Part shown: positions 7,612 through 13,226 of the stretch, one piece after another | How the letters are laid out: every line of letters starts with the position of its first letter | Position numbering within the stretch: the first letter of the stretch is position 1 | NCBI GenBank assembly: GCA_002362735.1 | Contig: DEUU01000435.1 | Span: 1,978 to 15,203 of the forward strand | Length of the DNA: 13,226 nt | Origin: Dehalococcoidia bacterium UBA3254 | GTDB lineage: Bacteria; Chloroflexota; Dehalococcoidia; Dehalococcoidales; UBA3254 | Direction of reading: 5' to 3' | Notes under the pieces: model-generated | What the model was told of the DNA's origin: nothing | The model's input: only the letters and a program-made list of their open reading frames with translations | Databases searched by the model: none | Made by a program: the position numbers and the translations under genes

Positions 7612-7746
7612 TCAGGAAATTTTCGCCGCCGGGACTTTGACAGGCTGTTCCTCGGGTCGCTCTGAAGGAGATTCCACTGGCTTAGAAAATTCATCAGGGA
7701 TCTCAGGGATATAAATTTCCTTTTTAATTGGGGCATCCGTAGTCAT
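7612..7746 (-). CDS. 44-aa acidic, proline-rich small protein
   Basis: The short minus-strand reading frame begins MTTDAPIKKEIYIPEIPDEF and ends VPAAKIS. Its ATG (7744-7746) shares one base with the TGA of the 198-aa gene (TGATG), the classic arrangement for translational coupling, and AGGAG lies seven bases upstream inside that gene. The product has eight prolines, nine acidic and six basic residues, and no hydrophobic segment. It should be soluble and probably unstructured. I recognise no family. It could be a partner, adaptor or inhibitor of the 198-aa protein; this is inferred only from the overlap. The good ribosome binding site and overlap make a real gene likely despite its size. Confidence 0.6.
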   Translation of the reverse strand: MTTDAPIKKEIYIPEIPDEFSKPVESPSERPEEQPVKVPAAKIS

Positions 7747-8342
7747 CACTTTTCTCCTAACAATTTCTCTGCTTCTTCAATGATCTTAAACCTCGTCGGA
7801 TAAAGCAGATTATAGTTATGGTTTAGCCATTTGATACCATCAGTACCGAGAAGCCATTCTCTGAAAGCTTGTTCAGGAAATTTGCTAACGTATACCGGGA
7901 CATTATACCGGGAACTTACCCCTTGAGCCCACTCTACACGCCCCCAATTTACGATAATAACCAGAATCTTGCATTTCTCTGCTCTGACCATCCCATCCGA
8001 ATGGACTTCGATATGGCCCAGCATTTCCACGATACCCGTATGGTGGGGCCAACTGGGCACCATAGCCCCTAATTGGTAGGCATAAATTCCATTCCAGTTA
8101 TTTCTATCAGGGATCTTGTCGGCAATCATTTTATTAGAGTTCCAGACATATTTATGATTCCTGGAAGTCAGGATATCATCTATCCAGGTCCATTCCCTGA
8201 TTCCTACCAGGCCATTGACGGTACCAGGAAGAACCAGCTGTTTAAGAACTTGAGGAGTGTATCTGGCCAGCCGAGGATTTATGGATTGAACGCTATTAGA
8301 TTGATTAGATAAAGATTTCGACCAATGGTGGAAAAATTTCAT
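7746..8342 (-). CDS. Hypothetical protein, 198 aa, possible GIYA...RAE-type family
   Basis: Translation from the ATG at 8340-8342 begins MKFFHHWSKSLSNQSNSVQS. That start is chosen because GGAGGAGG (8346-8353) directly precedes it; a start further upstream would lie inside a terminator hairpin. No signal peptide or membrane segment is evident. The order G-x-R-x-W (about 49-52), YVWNSNKMIA, NWNGIYAYQLG, then GHIEVHSDGMVRAEK resembles a family of uncharacterised bacterial proteins with W...A...C-x-C-G-I-Y-A...G-x-V-x-x-H-x-x-G-x-R-A-E spacing. The usual cysteines are absent here, so the match is distant and from memory. The C-terminal third has several Trp and ends EEAEKLLGEK. It is co-transcribed with the 44-aa gene from its own promoter and structured leader. 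Function unknown. Confidence 0.75.
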   Translation of the reverse strand: MKFFHHWSKSLSNQSNSVQSINPRLARYTPQVLKQLVLPGTVNGLVGIREWTWIDDILTSRNHKYVWNSNKMIADKIPDRNNWNGIYAYQLGAMVPSWPHHTGIVEMLGHIEVHSDGMVRAEKCKILVIIVNWGRVEWAQGVSSRYNVPVYVSKFPEQAFREWLLGTDGIKWLNHNYNLLYPTRFKIIEEAEKLLGEK

Positions 8343-8488
8343 TTGCCTCCTCCATATTTCTCCCAATAAAAAACCGGCCATATTTCAGGTCGGTTTCACC
8401 ATTGGCTCCCCTCTATTCAGGTGACCACTTAAGGATAGAGGTTCTTTGCCCCATTTTATATGCAGTTTTATCTAATAATGTTTAAAGT
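8343..8488 (-). promoter_or_regulatory. Structured leader RNA (candidate attenuator or orphan riboswitch)
   Basis: Between the predicted start of transcription (about 8488) and the ATG of the 198-aa gene, the minus-strand RNA contains a 7-bp hairpin (8435-8441 pairing with 8410-8416). A conserved-looking purine stretch GGGGAGCCAATGGTGAAACC (8391-8410 region) follows, then an intrinsic terminator (8368-8395), and finally the ribosome binding site. A terminator between a promoter and its own gene is the layout of attenuation. I do not recognise a known riboswitch class. Confidence 0.45.
8368..8395 (-). terminator. Intrinsic terminator inside the leader of the 198-aa gene
   Basis: Read on the minus strand, AACCGACC and GGCCGGTT pair with one mismatch around TGAAATAT, and TTTTTT (8368-8373) follows at once. 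It ends 25 bases before the start codon. The cupin gene upstream already has a stronger terminator at 8599-8632, so this one is best read as a conditional leader terminator. Confidence 0.6.
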
Positions 8489-8494
8489 AGCTAA

Positions 8495-8523
8495 ATATTA
8501 ATGCAAGGCCAAGCTAAAGTCAA
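8495..8523 (-). promoter_or_regulatory. Promoter for the 198-aa/44-aa gene pair
   Basis: On the minus strand TTGACT (8518-8523) is separated by 17 bases from TAATAT (8495-8500). This is a five-of-six -35 and a four-of-six -10. It lies between the cupin terminator and the structured leader, where a promoter is required. Confidence 0.45.
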
Positions 8524-8598
8524 CTTGCCTTAAATTAACTTAATTTAACTTCTCCTGAAAAAGTTTTTTTATACCAGGATCGAAACGATCTTTTGGAT

Positions 8599-8632
8599 AA
8601 AAACATACCCCGATGTATTAATCGGGGCATGT
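8599..8632 (-). terminator. Strong intrinsic terminator of the cupin gene
   Basis: The arms 8621-8632 and 8603-8614 form a 12-bp stem around a six-base loop. On the minus strand the single non-Watson-Crick position is a G-U pair, whereas on the plus strand it would be an A-C mismatch. A run of five T (8599-8603) closes it on the minus side. Both points fix the direction as minus, 31 bases after the cupin stop codon. Confidence 0.85.
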
Positions 8633-8662
8633 CTTAATTATAAACAGAAAAAAGAGAGGAGT

Positions 8663-9043
8663 TTAAACTTTCTCTACAATAGTTTCTTTAAAATTCCCTT
8701 TTTCGTCAGGTGCTATTACAGCAAGATGGGTGAATGAGGAATCCTTGGCAGCGCCATGCCAGTGAACCTCACCTGGCGGAATGTAGATAACTGAACCCGG
8801 ACCAACCTCAGTTTGCTTATCTTTTGTAGCCATAATTCCTTTACCTTGAGTGATATAAAGGATTTGCTCACCTGAATGAAAGTGAAATAAATTTCTGCAA
8901 CCGGGATGGAAAGTTATTAAACCAACGTGGACCGTTTTGGCTGTATCTTGATTTACAAGGAATTGGGCATCAACTTTGCCCGTAAACCACGGAAGGCCTT
9001 CATCATGACGAGTCTCAACATCTTTAGCATTAAAAATTTTCAT
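8663..9043 (-). CDS. Small single-domain cupin protein
   Basis: The 126-aa product is one beta-barrel cupin domain. Motif 1 is HPGCRNLFHFHSGEQILYITQGKG, which supplies the H-x-H and Glu/Gln metal ligands. Motif 2 is GPGSVIYIPPGEVHWHGAAK, which supplies the third His. The W-H-G-A ending and the following FTHLAV are typical of cupins found with carboxymuconolactone decarboxylase-like or quinone/aromatic-acid enzymes, so a metal-dependent role on small organic molecules is plausible, but no reaction can be assigned. The start is set at the ATG 9041-9043 because AAAGGAGG lies eight bases before it. A longer in-frame start at 9103 would run through the predicted transcription start. It has its own promoter and terminator, so it is monocistronic. 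Confidence 0.88.
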   Translation of the reverse strand: MKIFNAKDVETRHDEGLPWFTGKVDAQFLVNQDTAKTVHVGLITFHPGCRNLFHFHSGEQILYITQGKGIMATKDKQTEVGPGSVIYIPPGEVHWHGAAKDSSFTHLAVIAPDEKGNFKETIVEKV

Positions 9044-9093
9044 TAAAACAACCTCCTTTATTTGTGGGTATTTGTACATCGAATATGTTGCTG

Positions 9094-9122
9094 ATGATAA
9101 CAAATGTTACTAATGTTGTCAA
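9094..9122 (-). promoter_or_regulatory. Near-consensus promoter for the cupin gene
   Basis: On the minus strand TTGACA (9117-9122) and TATCAT (9094-9099) are spaced by 17 bases: a perfect -35 and a five-of-six -10. Transcription would start near 9087, about 44 bases before the cupin ATG. Confidence 0.75.
9098..9109. promoter_or_regulatory. Candidate operator within the cupin promoter
   Basis: TAACA, two bases AA, then TGTTA form a perfect inverted repeat lying between the -10 and -35 boxes. On the minus strand AACATT also occurs twice here (AACATTAGTAACATT). Position and symmetry suit a repressor site; no regulator gene is adjacent. Confidence 0.35.
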
Positions 9123-9234
9123 TAATCTGTTTCGGTGTTGAAGCCAGGAGAGCAGCTTCAATCTATTTCAGAAAACCGAAGGAGAAGAATAATATTTGAA
9201 ATATTAGTTTTCTATGCTATGGTACCTATCCTGC

Positions 9235-10389
9235 TTACGGCGCTGAAACGTCAAAAGGCTGGCTTTGTACCGGTGGGATTCCACTGGCTTCTGCAGTCAA
9301 TTTGTAGCCAGCACCAGCCTTGTCTATAGAAAGATTAGTGAATGCGGCTACTCCTCCTAACGCATCCTCAGCGACCAATGTCTTGGTGCCAGAAAGAACT
9401 GCTCCGGCAGCGCCAGAACCTGGAGTAATTGATACCGTTATCGATGCCCTTGAGGTGAGAACTACATTCCCATACATGTCTTCTATCGCAACTGTTGGCT
9501 GAGTTTCAAACGGTTTTCCAGCTTTACCTCCCGAAGGCTGCACGGTAACCTCAAGCATCGCCGGCGTTCCTGCCGAAAGGGTAAACTGCGTGCTGGTAAC
9601 CGACTCCAGAGATTCGCTCGTTGCCGTAAAAGAGTACCTCATCGCGATCAGTCTGTTAATCGTGACATCGGTGAGACGAGCTACACCATTGTCCACATTT
9701 ATCGTCGTTTTGCCTGAGAGTACGACTGGTATTTTCTGAACAATCGGCTGGCCGTTTTCTGAAGTGTCATCCAGATATCCAGTTGCTGTAACTATCACAG
9801 AGCCATGAAAATCAGTAACTTTGTTCCCATTACTATCCTGAACTGTTACTTCCGGGATAGGTGTCAACGGCGTCCCGGCTGTACCTCCAGAGGGCTGAAC
9901 TGTAAAATTGAGTTTGGACGGTTTCCCGGGCGAAATCGTAAATGACGCACTGATGGCCTTTGTCAGATTACCGCTTGAGGCTGTTAGAGTATAGCCGGCC
10001 CCCGCTTTGTCGATATTAAGGTTTTTAAACTCTACGGTGTTGTTTGCTACCAGAATTTTTGTGCCACCAAATAGCCGGGCCTCGCTGTCGCCGGTCCCAG
10101 CCGTAATTGTTAGCTCTATCAGTCCGCGGTAGTTAGCAACCAGGTTTCCTTCAGCGTCCTCTATAGCTACCGTGGGTTGAGTGTCAAAGTTTACACCGGA
10201 AATACCCCCGCTGGGTTGAGTAATAAAGGCCAGCTTTGACGCCGGACCCGTTTTCGTCGCAGACGGTGATGATGTTGGTGACGAATTTGATCCTGACTCG
10301 CAAGCCATCATGGAAAACAATAACAAAGCCGATAATATCGTTGAAATAATTACTGGTAATTTTTTCATTTTTTTAATCATATTAAACAT
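9235..10389 (-). CDS. Lipoprotein with three bacterial Ig-like repeats
   Basis: The 384-aa product starts with a Lys-rich signal sequence and a hydrophobic stretch ending MMAC, giving lipidated Cys30, then a Ser/Thr/Pro linker to about residue 49. Three Ig-like repeats follow at about 51-153, 157-273 and 277-382. Each opens with a K/M-L-x-F/V-x-x-QPSGG-x-x-G signature and a V-x-D/E-D-x-x-GN-x-V turn. Repeats 1 and 3 share QPTVAIED and NLSIDKAGAGY-type blocks and are close; repeat 2 has diverged and carries an insertion. Such domains serve as surface stalks or adhesion modules; no catalytic residue is visible. The AAGG near 10391-10394 is only two bases from the first ATG, so residue 4 (10380) or residue 8 may be the true start. 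It has its own promoter, separate from the sigma operon. Confidence 0.85.
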   Translation of the reverse strand: MFNMIKKMKKLPVIISTILSALLLFSMMACESGSNSSPTSSPSATKTGPASKLAFITQPSGGISGVNFDTQPTVAIEDAEGNLVANYRGLIELTITAGTGDSEARLFGGTKILVANNTVEFKNLNIDKAGAGYTLTASSGNLTKAISASFTISPGKPSKLNFTVQPSGGTAGTPLTPIPEVTVQDSNGNKVTDFHGSVIVTATGYLDDTSENGQPIVQKIPVVLSGKTTINVDNGVARLTDVTINRLIAMRYSFTATSESLESVTSTQFTLSAGTPAMLEVTVQPSGGKAGKPFETQPTVAIEDMYGNVVLTSRASITVSITPGSGAAGAVLSGTKTLVAEDALGGVAAFTNLSIDKAGAGYKLTAEASGIPPVQSQPFDVSAP

Positions 10390-10398
10390 ACCTTATAA

Positions 10399-10427
10399 AT
10401 GTTAAGAAATTATTAATAATATGTCAA
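10399..10427 (-). promoter_or_regulatory. Promoter for the Ig-repeat lipoprotein gene
   Basis: On the minus strand TTGACA (10422-10427) stands 17 bases from TAACAT (10399-10404). The predicted start, near 10392, is within a few bases of the first ATG, so the mRNA would be almost leaderless unless a later ATG is used. A palindrome GTCAA-AG-TTGAC (10423-10434) overlaps the -35, and ATTATTAATAAT (10409-10420) fills the spacer. Confidence 0.5.
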
Positions 10428-10660
10428 AGTTGACGGTCGAGAGGGCTTTTGGTGGTATCCCTGTAGAAAAATAATCACAGTCAGCGCGATCGGAATACCT
10501 TAGGAAGAAAAAACGCGCCGTAAAATCTCAAAGATTAATTCTGTTGTTTTTACTATCGATACTGGTCTCTCCAATGTGAATTTCTTCGTAATTATAACAG
10601 ATATCATATTAAAGCTAAAAAGAATCATCTGTTTGTATTCAATGAGGCTAAGAGAAAACA

Positions 10661-10692
10661 AAAAAGAAAGGGGGCTTGCTGAGCCCTCTTTT
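10661..10692 (-). terminator. Intrinsic terminator at the end of the sigma operon
   Basis: On the minus strand AAGAGGGCT and AGCCCCCTT pair with one mismatch around CAGCA, and TTTCTTTTTT follows. It lies 30 bases after the stop of the DUF4382 lipoprotein gene and separates that operon from the Ig-repeat gene. Confidence 0.75.
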
Positions 10693-10721
10693 CTTCTGGT
10701 TATTTAATTCAAATTCAAGCG

Positions 10722-11702
10722 CTATGGAGTCAGAGTCTTAATGAGAATGGTCAAATCTTTGAAAGCGGTTCTCATGGATACCGAACTATCTGCCACCTTG
10801 ATCGAAAAGTTATAACTTCCGGCAGCGGTGGCTACTCCGGATATCTTTCCACTACCGGTATCTAATGTCAGACCTGGAGGCAAATTCCCTCCATTAAGAC
10901 TCCAGGTATAAGGTGTCTTTCCTCCCTCGGCAGTAAGTTCAACTTCATAATTTGCATTAACAACGCCGTTCACCAGACTTTCATTTGAAATTGTTAGATT
11001 GGACTTTTTATCCGGGTTATTGGTCTTGCCAACGGAAAGTTTGATAACCGGTTTGTAAATTACTTTGCCATTGCCGGTAACATTTACCGATTGAGCCGCA
11101 TCAAAGTCGAAGTCCAACTGGGTAACCCCATCCGGAGAGACATCGAACGATCGTATGAATTTTATCTTTCCGCTGGGAACGGTGGCTATTGCAGGAGCCT
11201 GGTTTCCCGCGAAAGAAATGCTTACTGATTCTACTCCCAACCTCACCTGAGTATATTTACCAGTTCCAATATCGACGGTTTGAAGGCTGGTCAAATTATC
11301 TTTGATCTTCAGCAAATCAAAACTCATGGATTGATTTGAAATCGTAATCCATCCCCCGGCATTATCACTTTGATCTGGAGCCTGTTCGGTCCCCTCAACC
11401 GTCCCGCTAGTTGCGGCCGTGGGATTTTCGCCTGCCCCGGCTTTATGGACCTCAATACTATTAATGGTAACGTTAATTGCGGTAATTTGTTCTTTAGCGG
11501 GGGCGTCAGTTACACGTACTTCCAGCTTGCCCGGTGCCTGTGCAGCCGGAGAACCGCTTACCATAGCTCCTGTTTGAGGTGAAGTCCCATTAATACTGGT
11601 TGGGTTATTTAGATCTGATGTTGGGCCGGTGGCACAGCCGGTTAGTGCCAGGGCAAGGACAGATAATATTGTCAACATAAAACTGACTATTGTTCTTTTC
11701 AT
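10722..11702 (-). CDS. Lipoprotein with DUF4382 and putative Ig domain
   Basis: The 326-aa product begins MKRTIVSFMLTILSVLALAL and has a clear lipobox LTGC with Cys23. A Ser/Thr/Pro linker runs to about 58. A DUF4382 domain covers about 59-225, opening with GKLEVRVTDAPA and including TAINVTINSIEVHKAG, FDLLKI, GKYTQVRLGVESV and VIYKPVIKLSV. A putative Ig domain (He_PIG type) covers about 235-324 with PYTWSLNGGNLPPGLTLDTGSG and SYNFSIKVADS. The start is placed at 11702 because AGGAGG lies six bases before it. The gene starts 24 bases after the anti-sigma stop, so it is the third gene of the sigma operon. It is probably a sigma target or the extracellular partner in sensing; this role is inferred. 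DUF4382 has no known activity. Confidence 0.87.
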   Translation of the reverse strand: MKRTIVSFMLTILSVLALALTGCATGPTSDLNNPTSINGTSPQTGAMVSGSPAAQAPGKLEVRVTDAPAKEQITAINVTINSIEVHKAGAGENPTAATSGTVEGTEQAPDQSDNAGGWITISNQSMSFDLLKIKDNLTSLQTVDIGTGKYTQVRLGVESVSISFAGNQAPAIATVPSGKIKFIRSFDVSPDGVTQLDFDFDAAQSVNVTGNGKVIYKPVIKLSVGKTNNPDKKSNLTISNESLVNGVVNANYEVELTAEGGKTPYTWSLNGGNLPPGLTLDTGSGKISGVATAAGSYNFSIKVADSSVSMRTAFKDLTILIKTLTP

Positions 11703-11726
11703 TATGTACCTCCTGATTTGTATCAA

Positions 11727-12728
11727 TTATTCCTTTCTATTATTAGTAACGCCTGAAGGGGTTAAGATGTCAGGAGGTAAAGTAGCTTTATTATGGTTTT
11801 CCGGCGAGTACTTTGGTAATGGCTTCTGGCTGGCGCCACTCTGGTCAATCTGGGGCTTTACCAGATATTTCTCATTCTTGCCATTTCCGGTATCCACCAC
11901 CGTCAGGTCATAAGTAAAACTGGTGACGTTCGTGGAGTCCACCTGGAACGGCAGCGATATCTGCAATTTGTTACCGGGCAACTTAATATCAATCGTCTCT
12001 CCGTTAGACTTGAGAACACCCGTTATCTTATTAATATAGATAAATACCTTTTCATACTTCCCTTCCGGGACATCTCCGCGCCATAATTCCAGGGTTTTAT
12101 CTCCGGGTAATAGCGAAAGGTCGAATTCCTTTATTTCTGGGGTAAACTCCTTCCAGCGTCCAGACTCCCCGCTCTGAAGAATCCCGATTCTGTCCACCCT
12201 GACGTTCACCACGCTGAAGTCAGCGATGGCATTCACCTCATCACTGACCAGAAAGGAGAAATTGCCGTTAATATTCGCCGCCGCAATATAGTCCGAACCC
12301 GGTTCTGTCGCAGGTAATCCCGTGGGATTAGAAGTGGGTGAAATCACTGTTCCCGGCGATGGTTGAGCGATATACCCTCCGGGTGGTGGCGGCGCCAGTA
12401 GTGTTGCTCTTAAGCCCAGATAAGCGGCGATGCCAATCACAATAATACTGGCCGTGGTAGCCCAAATAGCTCGATGACCCAGGACCTGCTGCCAGAGTGA
12501 AGGCTTACGTTTCTTCTCTAAAGCGGCGTACAGACGCTGTCTGCCGGCTCGTTTGGCCTCTTCCGAGGGAATAAAAGAATAAGCCGATTGAGTTTGCTTC
12601 ATGGCTGCCAGCAGAGGCTTGAGACGCTGAGCATACTCTGGATAATCCGTTAGACAGGATTCCAAACCTTCTCCCCGGTTAACCCGGTCGATGCATTCAT
12701 CTAAAACTTTGTTAAAATCTTCTGCCAT
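11727..12728 (-). CDS. Membrane anti-sigma factor with extracellular DUF4382-like domain
   Basis: The 333-aa product has three parts. The cytoplasmic N-terminus (1-85) contains DECIDRVNRGEGLESCLTDY followed by PEYAQRLKPLL, a helical type common in Chloroflexota and actinobacterial anti-sigma proteins next to ECF sigma genes. One membrane helix lies at about 88-107. After a Pro/Ser/Thr linker (112-145), the outer part (about 150-295) resembles DUF4382: VNVRVDRIGIL, FDLSLLPGDKTLELW, VPEGKYEKVFIYINKI, then YLVKPQID. No Zn-binding HxxxCxxC motif is seen. The ATG is four bases after the sigma stop, so the two are coupled; no strong ribosome binding site is present. The inferred role is to hold the sigma factor at the membrane until an outside signal acts. 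The domain order is visible; the anti-sigma role rests on context. Confidence 0.82.
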   Translation of the reverse strand: MAEDFNKVLDECIDRVNRGEGLESCLTDYPEYAQRLKPLLAAMKQTQSAYSFIPSEEAKRAGRQRLYAALEKKRKPSLWQQVLGHRAIWATTASIIVIGIAAYLGLRATLLAPPPPGGYIAQPSPGTVISPTSNPTGLPATEPGSDYIAAANINGNFSFLVSDEVNAIADFSVVNVRVDRIGILQSGESGRWKEFTPEIKEFDLSLLPGDKTLELWRGDVPEGKYEKVFIYINKITGVLKSNGETIDIKLPGNKLQISLPFQVDSTNVTSFTYDLTVVDTGNGKNEKYLVKPQIDQSGASQKPLPKYSPENHNKATLPPDILTPSGVTNNRKE

Positions 12729-12732
12729 TTTC

Positions 12733-13226
12733 TTAACCCATCATACCGGTCTCATTTAATATCTGGCGGAGCTTTTCCAGGGCTGCCCTTTGCATTTCCC
12801 TCACCGCTCCATCGGCCTTCTCCATCACGCTACTGACCTCTTTTGAACTTAGACCGCCGAAGAATCTTAATCTCAATACTTCCCTCTGGTCCTCCGTGAG
12901 TCTATCCATCGCCTTTACCACTCTGGAGATTTCGATATGAGTCTCTGCTGTGGTAACCGGATCAGCATCACTTGTAATCTCTACATCATCAATCGAAACA
13001 ACTGCGCGCTGTTTCCCCTTTCTTAAATAATCCACTACCAGATTATGGGCGATTCTGAATATCCAGGCCTGCATCGGCAGACCACGCTCCTGGTAGGTCT
13101 TCAGGGAGTCCAGAGCTTTAACAAACACCTCACTTGCAATATCTTCGGCTTCGGACCTATCTCCGATTCGTACAAATACATATCTTGCAACCTTATTAAA
13201 ATACTCCTCGTAAAGGCCTGTGAGTT
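12733..13226 (-). CDS. ECF RNA polymerase sigma factor, 5' end beyond the window
   Basis: The reading frame stays open to the right edge, so the true start is outside; an internal GTG at 13126-13128 is not the start, because sigma region 2 lies before it. Visible from the edge are LYEEYFNKVARYVFVRIGDR, SEAEDIASEVFVKAL and then PMQAWIFRIAHNLVVDYLRK, which are regions 2.1 to 2.4 and bind core polymerase and the -10 element. A linker with DDVEITSDADPVTTAE follows. Region 4 is LTEDQREVLRLRFFGGLSSK plus the helix-turn-helix EVSSVMEKADGAVREMQRAA, which recognises the -35. At least 163 residues are present, close to full size. It is followed after four bases by its likely anti-sigma factor. Regulation is probably by that partner; self-activation cannot be checked here. 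Confidence 0.92.
   Translation of the reverse strand, partial: LTGLYEEYFNKVARYVFVRIGDRSEAEDIASEVFVKALDSLKTYQERGLPMQAWIFRIAHNLVVDYLRKGKQRAVVSIDDVEITSDADPVTTAETHIEISRVVKAMDRLTEDQREVLRLRFFGGLSSKEVSSVMEKADGAVREMQRAALEKLRQILNETGMMG

Larger units (their letters stand above)
10390..10721. other. Intergenic region between the Ig-repeat lipoprotein and the DUF4382 lipoprotein
   Basis: No gene is visible in these 332 bases. The right end holds the terminator of the sigma operon (10661-10692) and the left end the promoter and palindromes of the Ig-repeat gene (10399-10434). The middle, 10440-10655, is unremarkable AT-rich sequence in which I see no convincing structure. Confidence 0.55.

Noticed and set aside
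7869..8312. Two consecutive plus-strand frames opposite the 198-aa gene
   Set aside because: Neither has a ribosome binding site, while the minus-strand gene has GGAGGAGG, a promoter and a coupled downstream gene.
8343..8381. Upstream start for the 198-aa gene at 8381
   Set aside because: The extra codons lie within the terminator hairpin and its T-run; the ATG at 8342 has the strong ribosome site.
9044..9103. Upstream start for the cupin gene at 9103
   Set aside because: It would begin inside the promoter; the ATG at 9043 has AAAGGAGG at ideal spacing and a normal cupin N-terminus.
9135..9329. 64-codon plus-strand frame at the end of the Ig-repeat gene
   Set aside because: It begins at a GTG with no ribosome binding site and overlaps the well-supported Ig-repeat coding end.
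11703..11726. Upstream start for the DUF4382 lipoprotein at 11726
   Set aside because: AGGAGG lies inside this stretch and points to the ATG at 11702, which also gives a standard signal peptide.
1..13226. Insertion sequence, CRISPR array, prophage or tRNA
   Set aside because: No transposase or integrase motifs, no regularly spaced repeats and no cloverleaf-like sequence were found by reading both strands.

Overview
This window most likely comes from a Chloroflexota genome, probably a Dehalococcoidia-like lineage from sediment or groundwater. This is an inference and no marker gene is present to prove it. The reasons are moderate-to-low GC with AT-rich spacers, a TRAP substrate-binding protein and two other exported proteins all built as lipoproteins behind low-complexity Thr/Ala/Pro/Ser linkers (a monoderm-like habit), an ECF sigma/anti-sigma pair whose anti-sigma has the YPEYAQRLKPLL type N-terminus, and strong GGAGG ribosome binding sites.

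Left part (1-5692): the start of a divergent MFS transporter lies at the left edge. A 1.04 kb AT-rich divergent spacer follows, with a textbook sigma-70 promoter overlapped by a palindrome. Then comes a plus-strand cluster: a complete TRAP transporter (dctP, dctQ, dctM; dctQ and dctM overlap) and two tandem paralogous SnoaL/NTF2-like proteins. A long 29-bp imperfect hairpin sits between dctP and dctQ. The cluster reads as uptake of an organic acid or similar carboxylate, with two small alpha+beta-barrel proteins that may act on the substrate or a product. The substrate cannot be read from sequence.

Middle (5693-9043): a MATE-family exporter on the plus strand faces a minus-strand pair. That pair is a 198-aa protein of unknown function and a 44-aa acidic, proline-rich protein whose start overlaps the larger gene's stop (TGATG). 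The pair has its own promoter, followed by a leader of about 145 nt with a hairpin and then an intrinsic terminator just ahead of the ribosome binding site, which looks like an attenuator or orphan riboswitch. Upstream is a monocistronic cupin gene with a near-consensus promoter and its own terminator.

Right part (9235-13226), all minus strand: a lipoprotein with three Ig-like repeats has its own promoter. It is separated by a terminator from a three-gene operon read from the right edge: ECF sigma factor (5' end outside the window), membrane anti-sigma factor with an extracellular DUF4382-like domain, and a lipoprotein with a DUF4382 domain plus a putative Ig domain. The shared extracellular domain in the anti-sigma factor and the lipoprotein suggests an envelope-sensing module.

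I saw no tRNA, rRNA, CRISPR array, insertion sequence or phage gene. The least explained items are the structured leader with its two small genes, the dctP-dctQ hairpin, and the DUF4382-on-anti-sigma arrangement.
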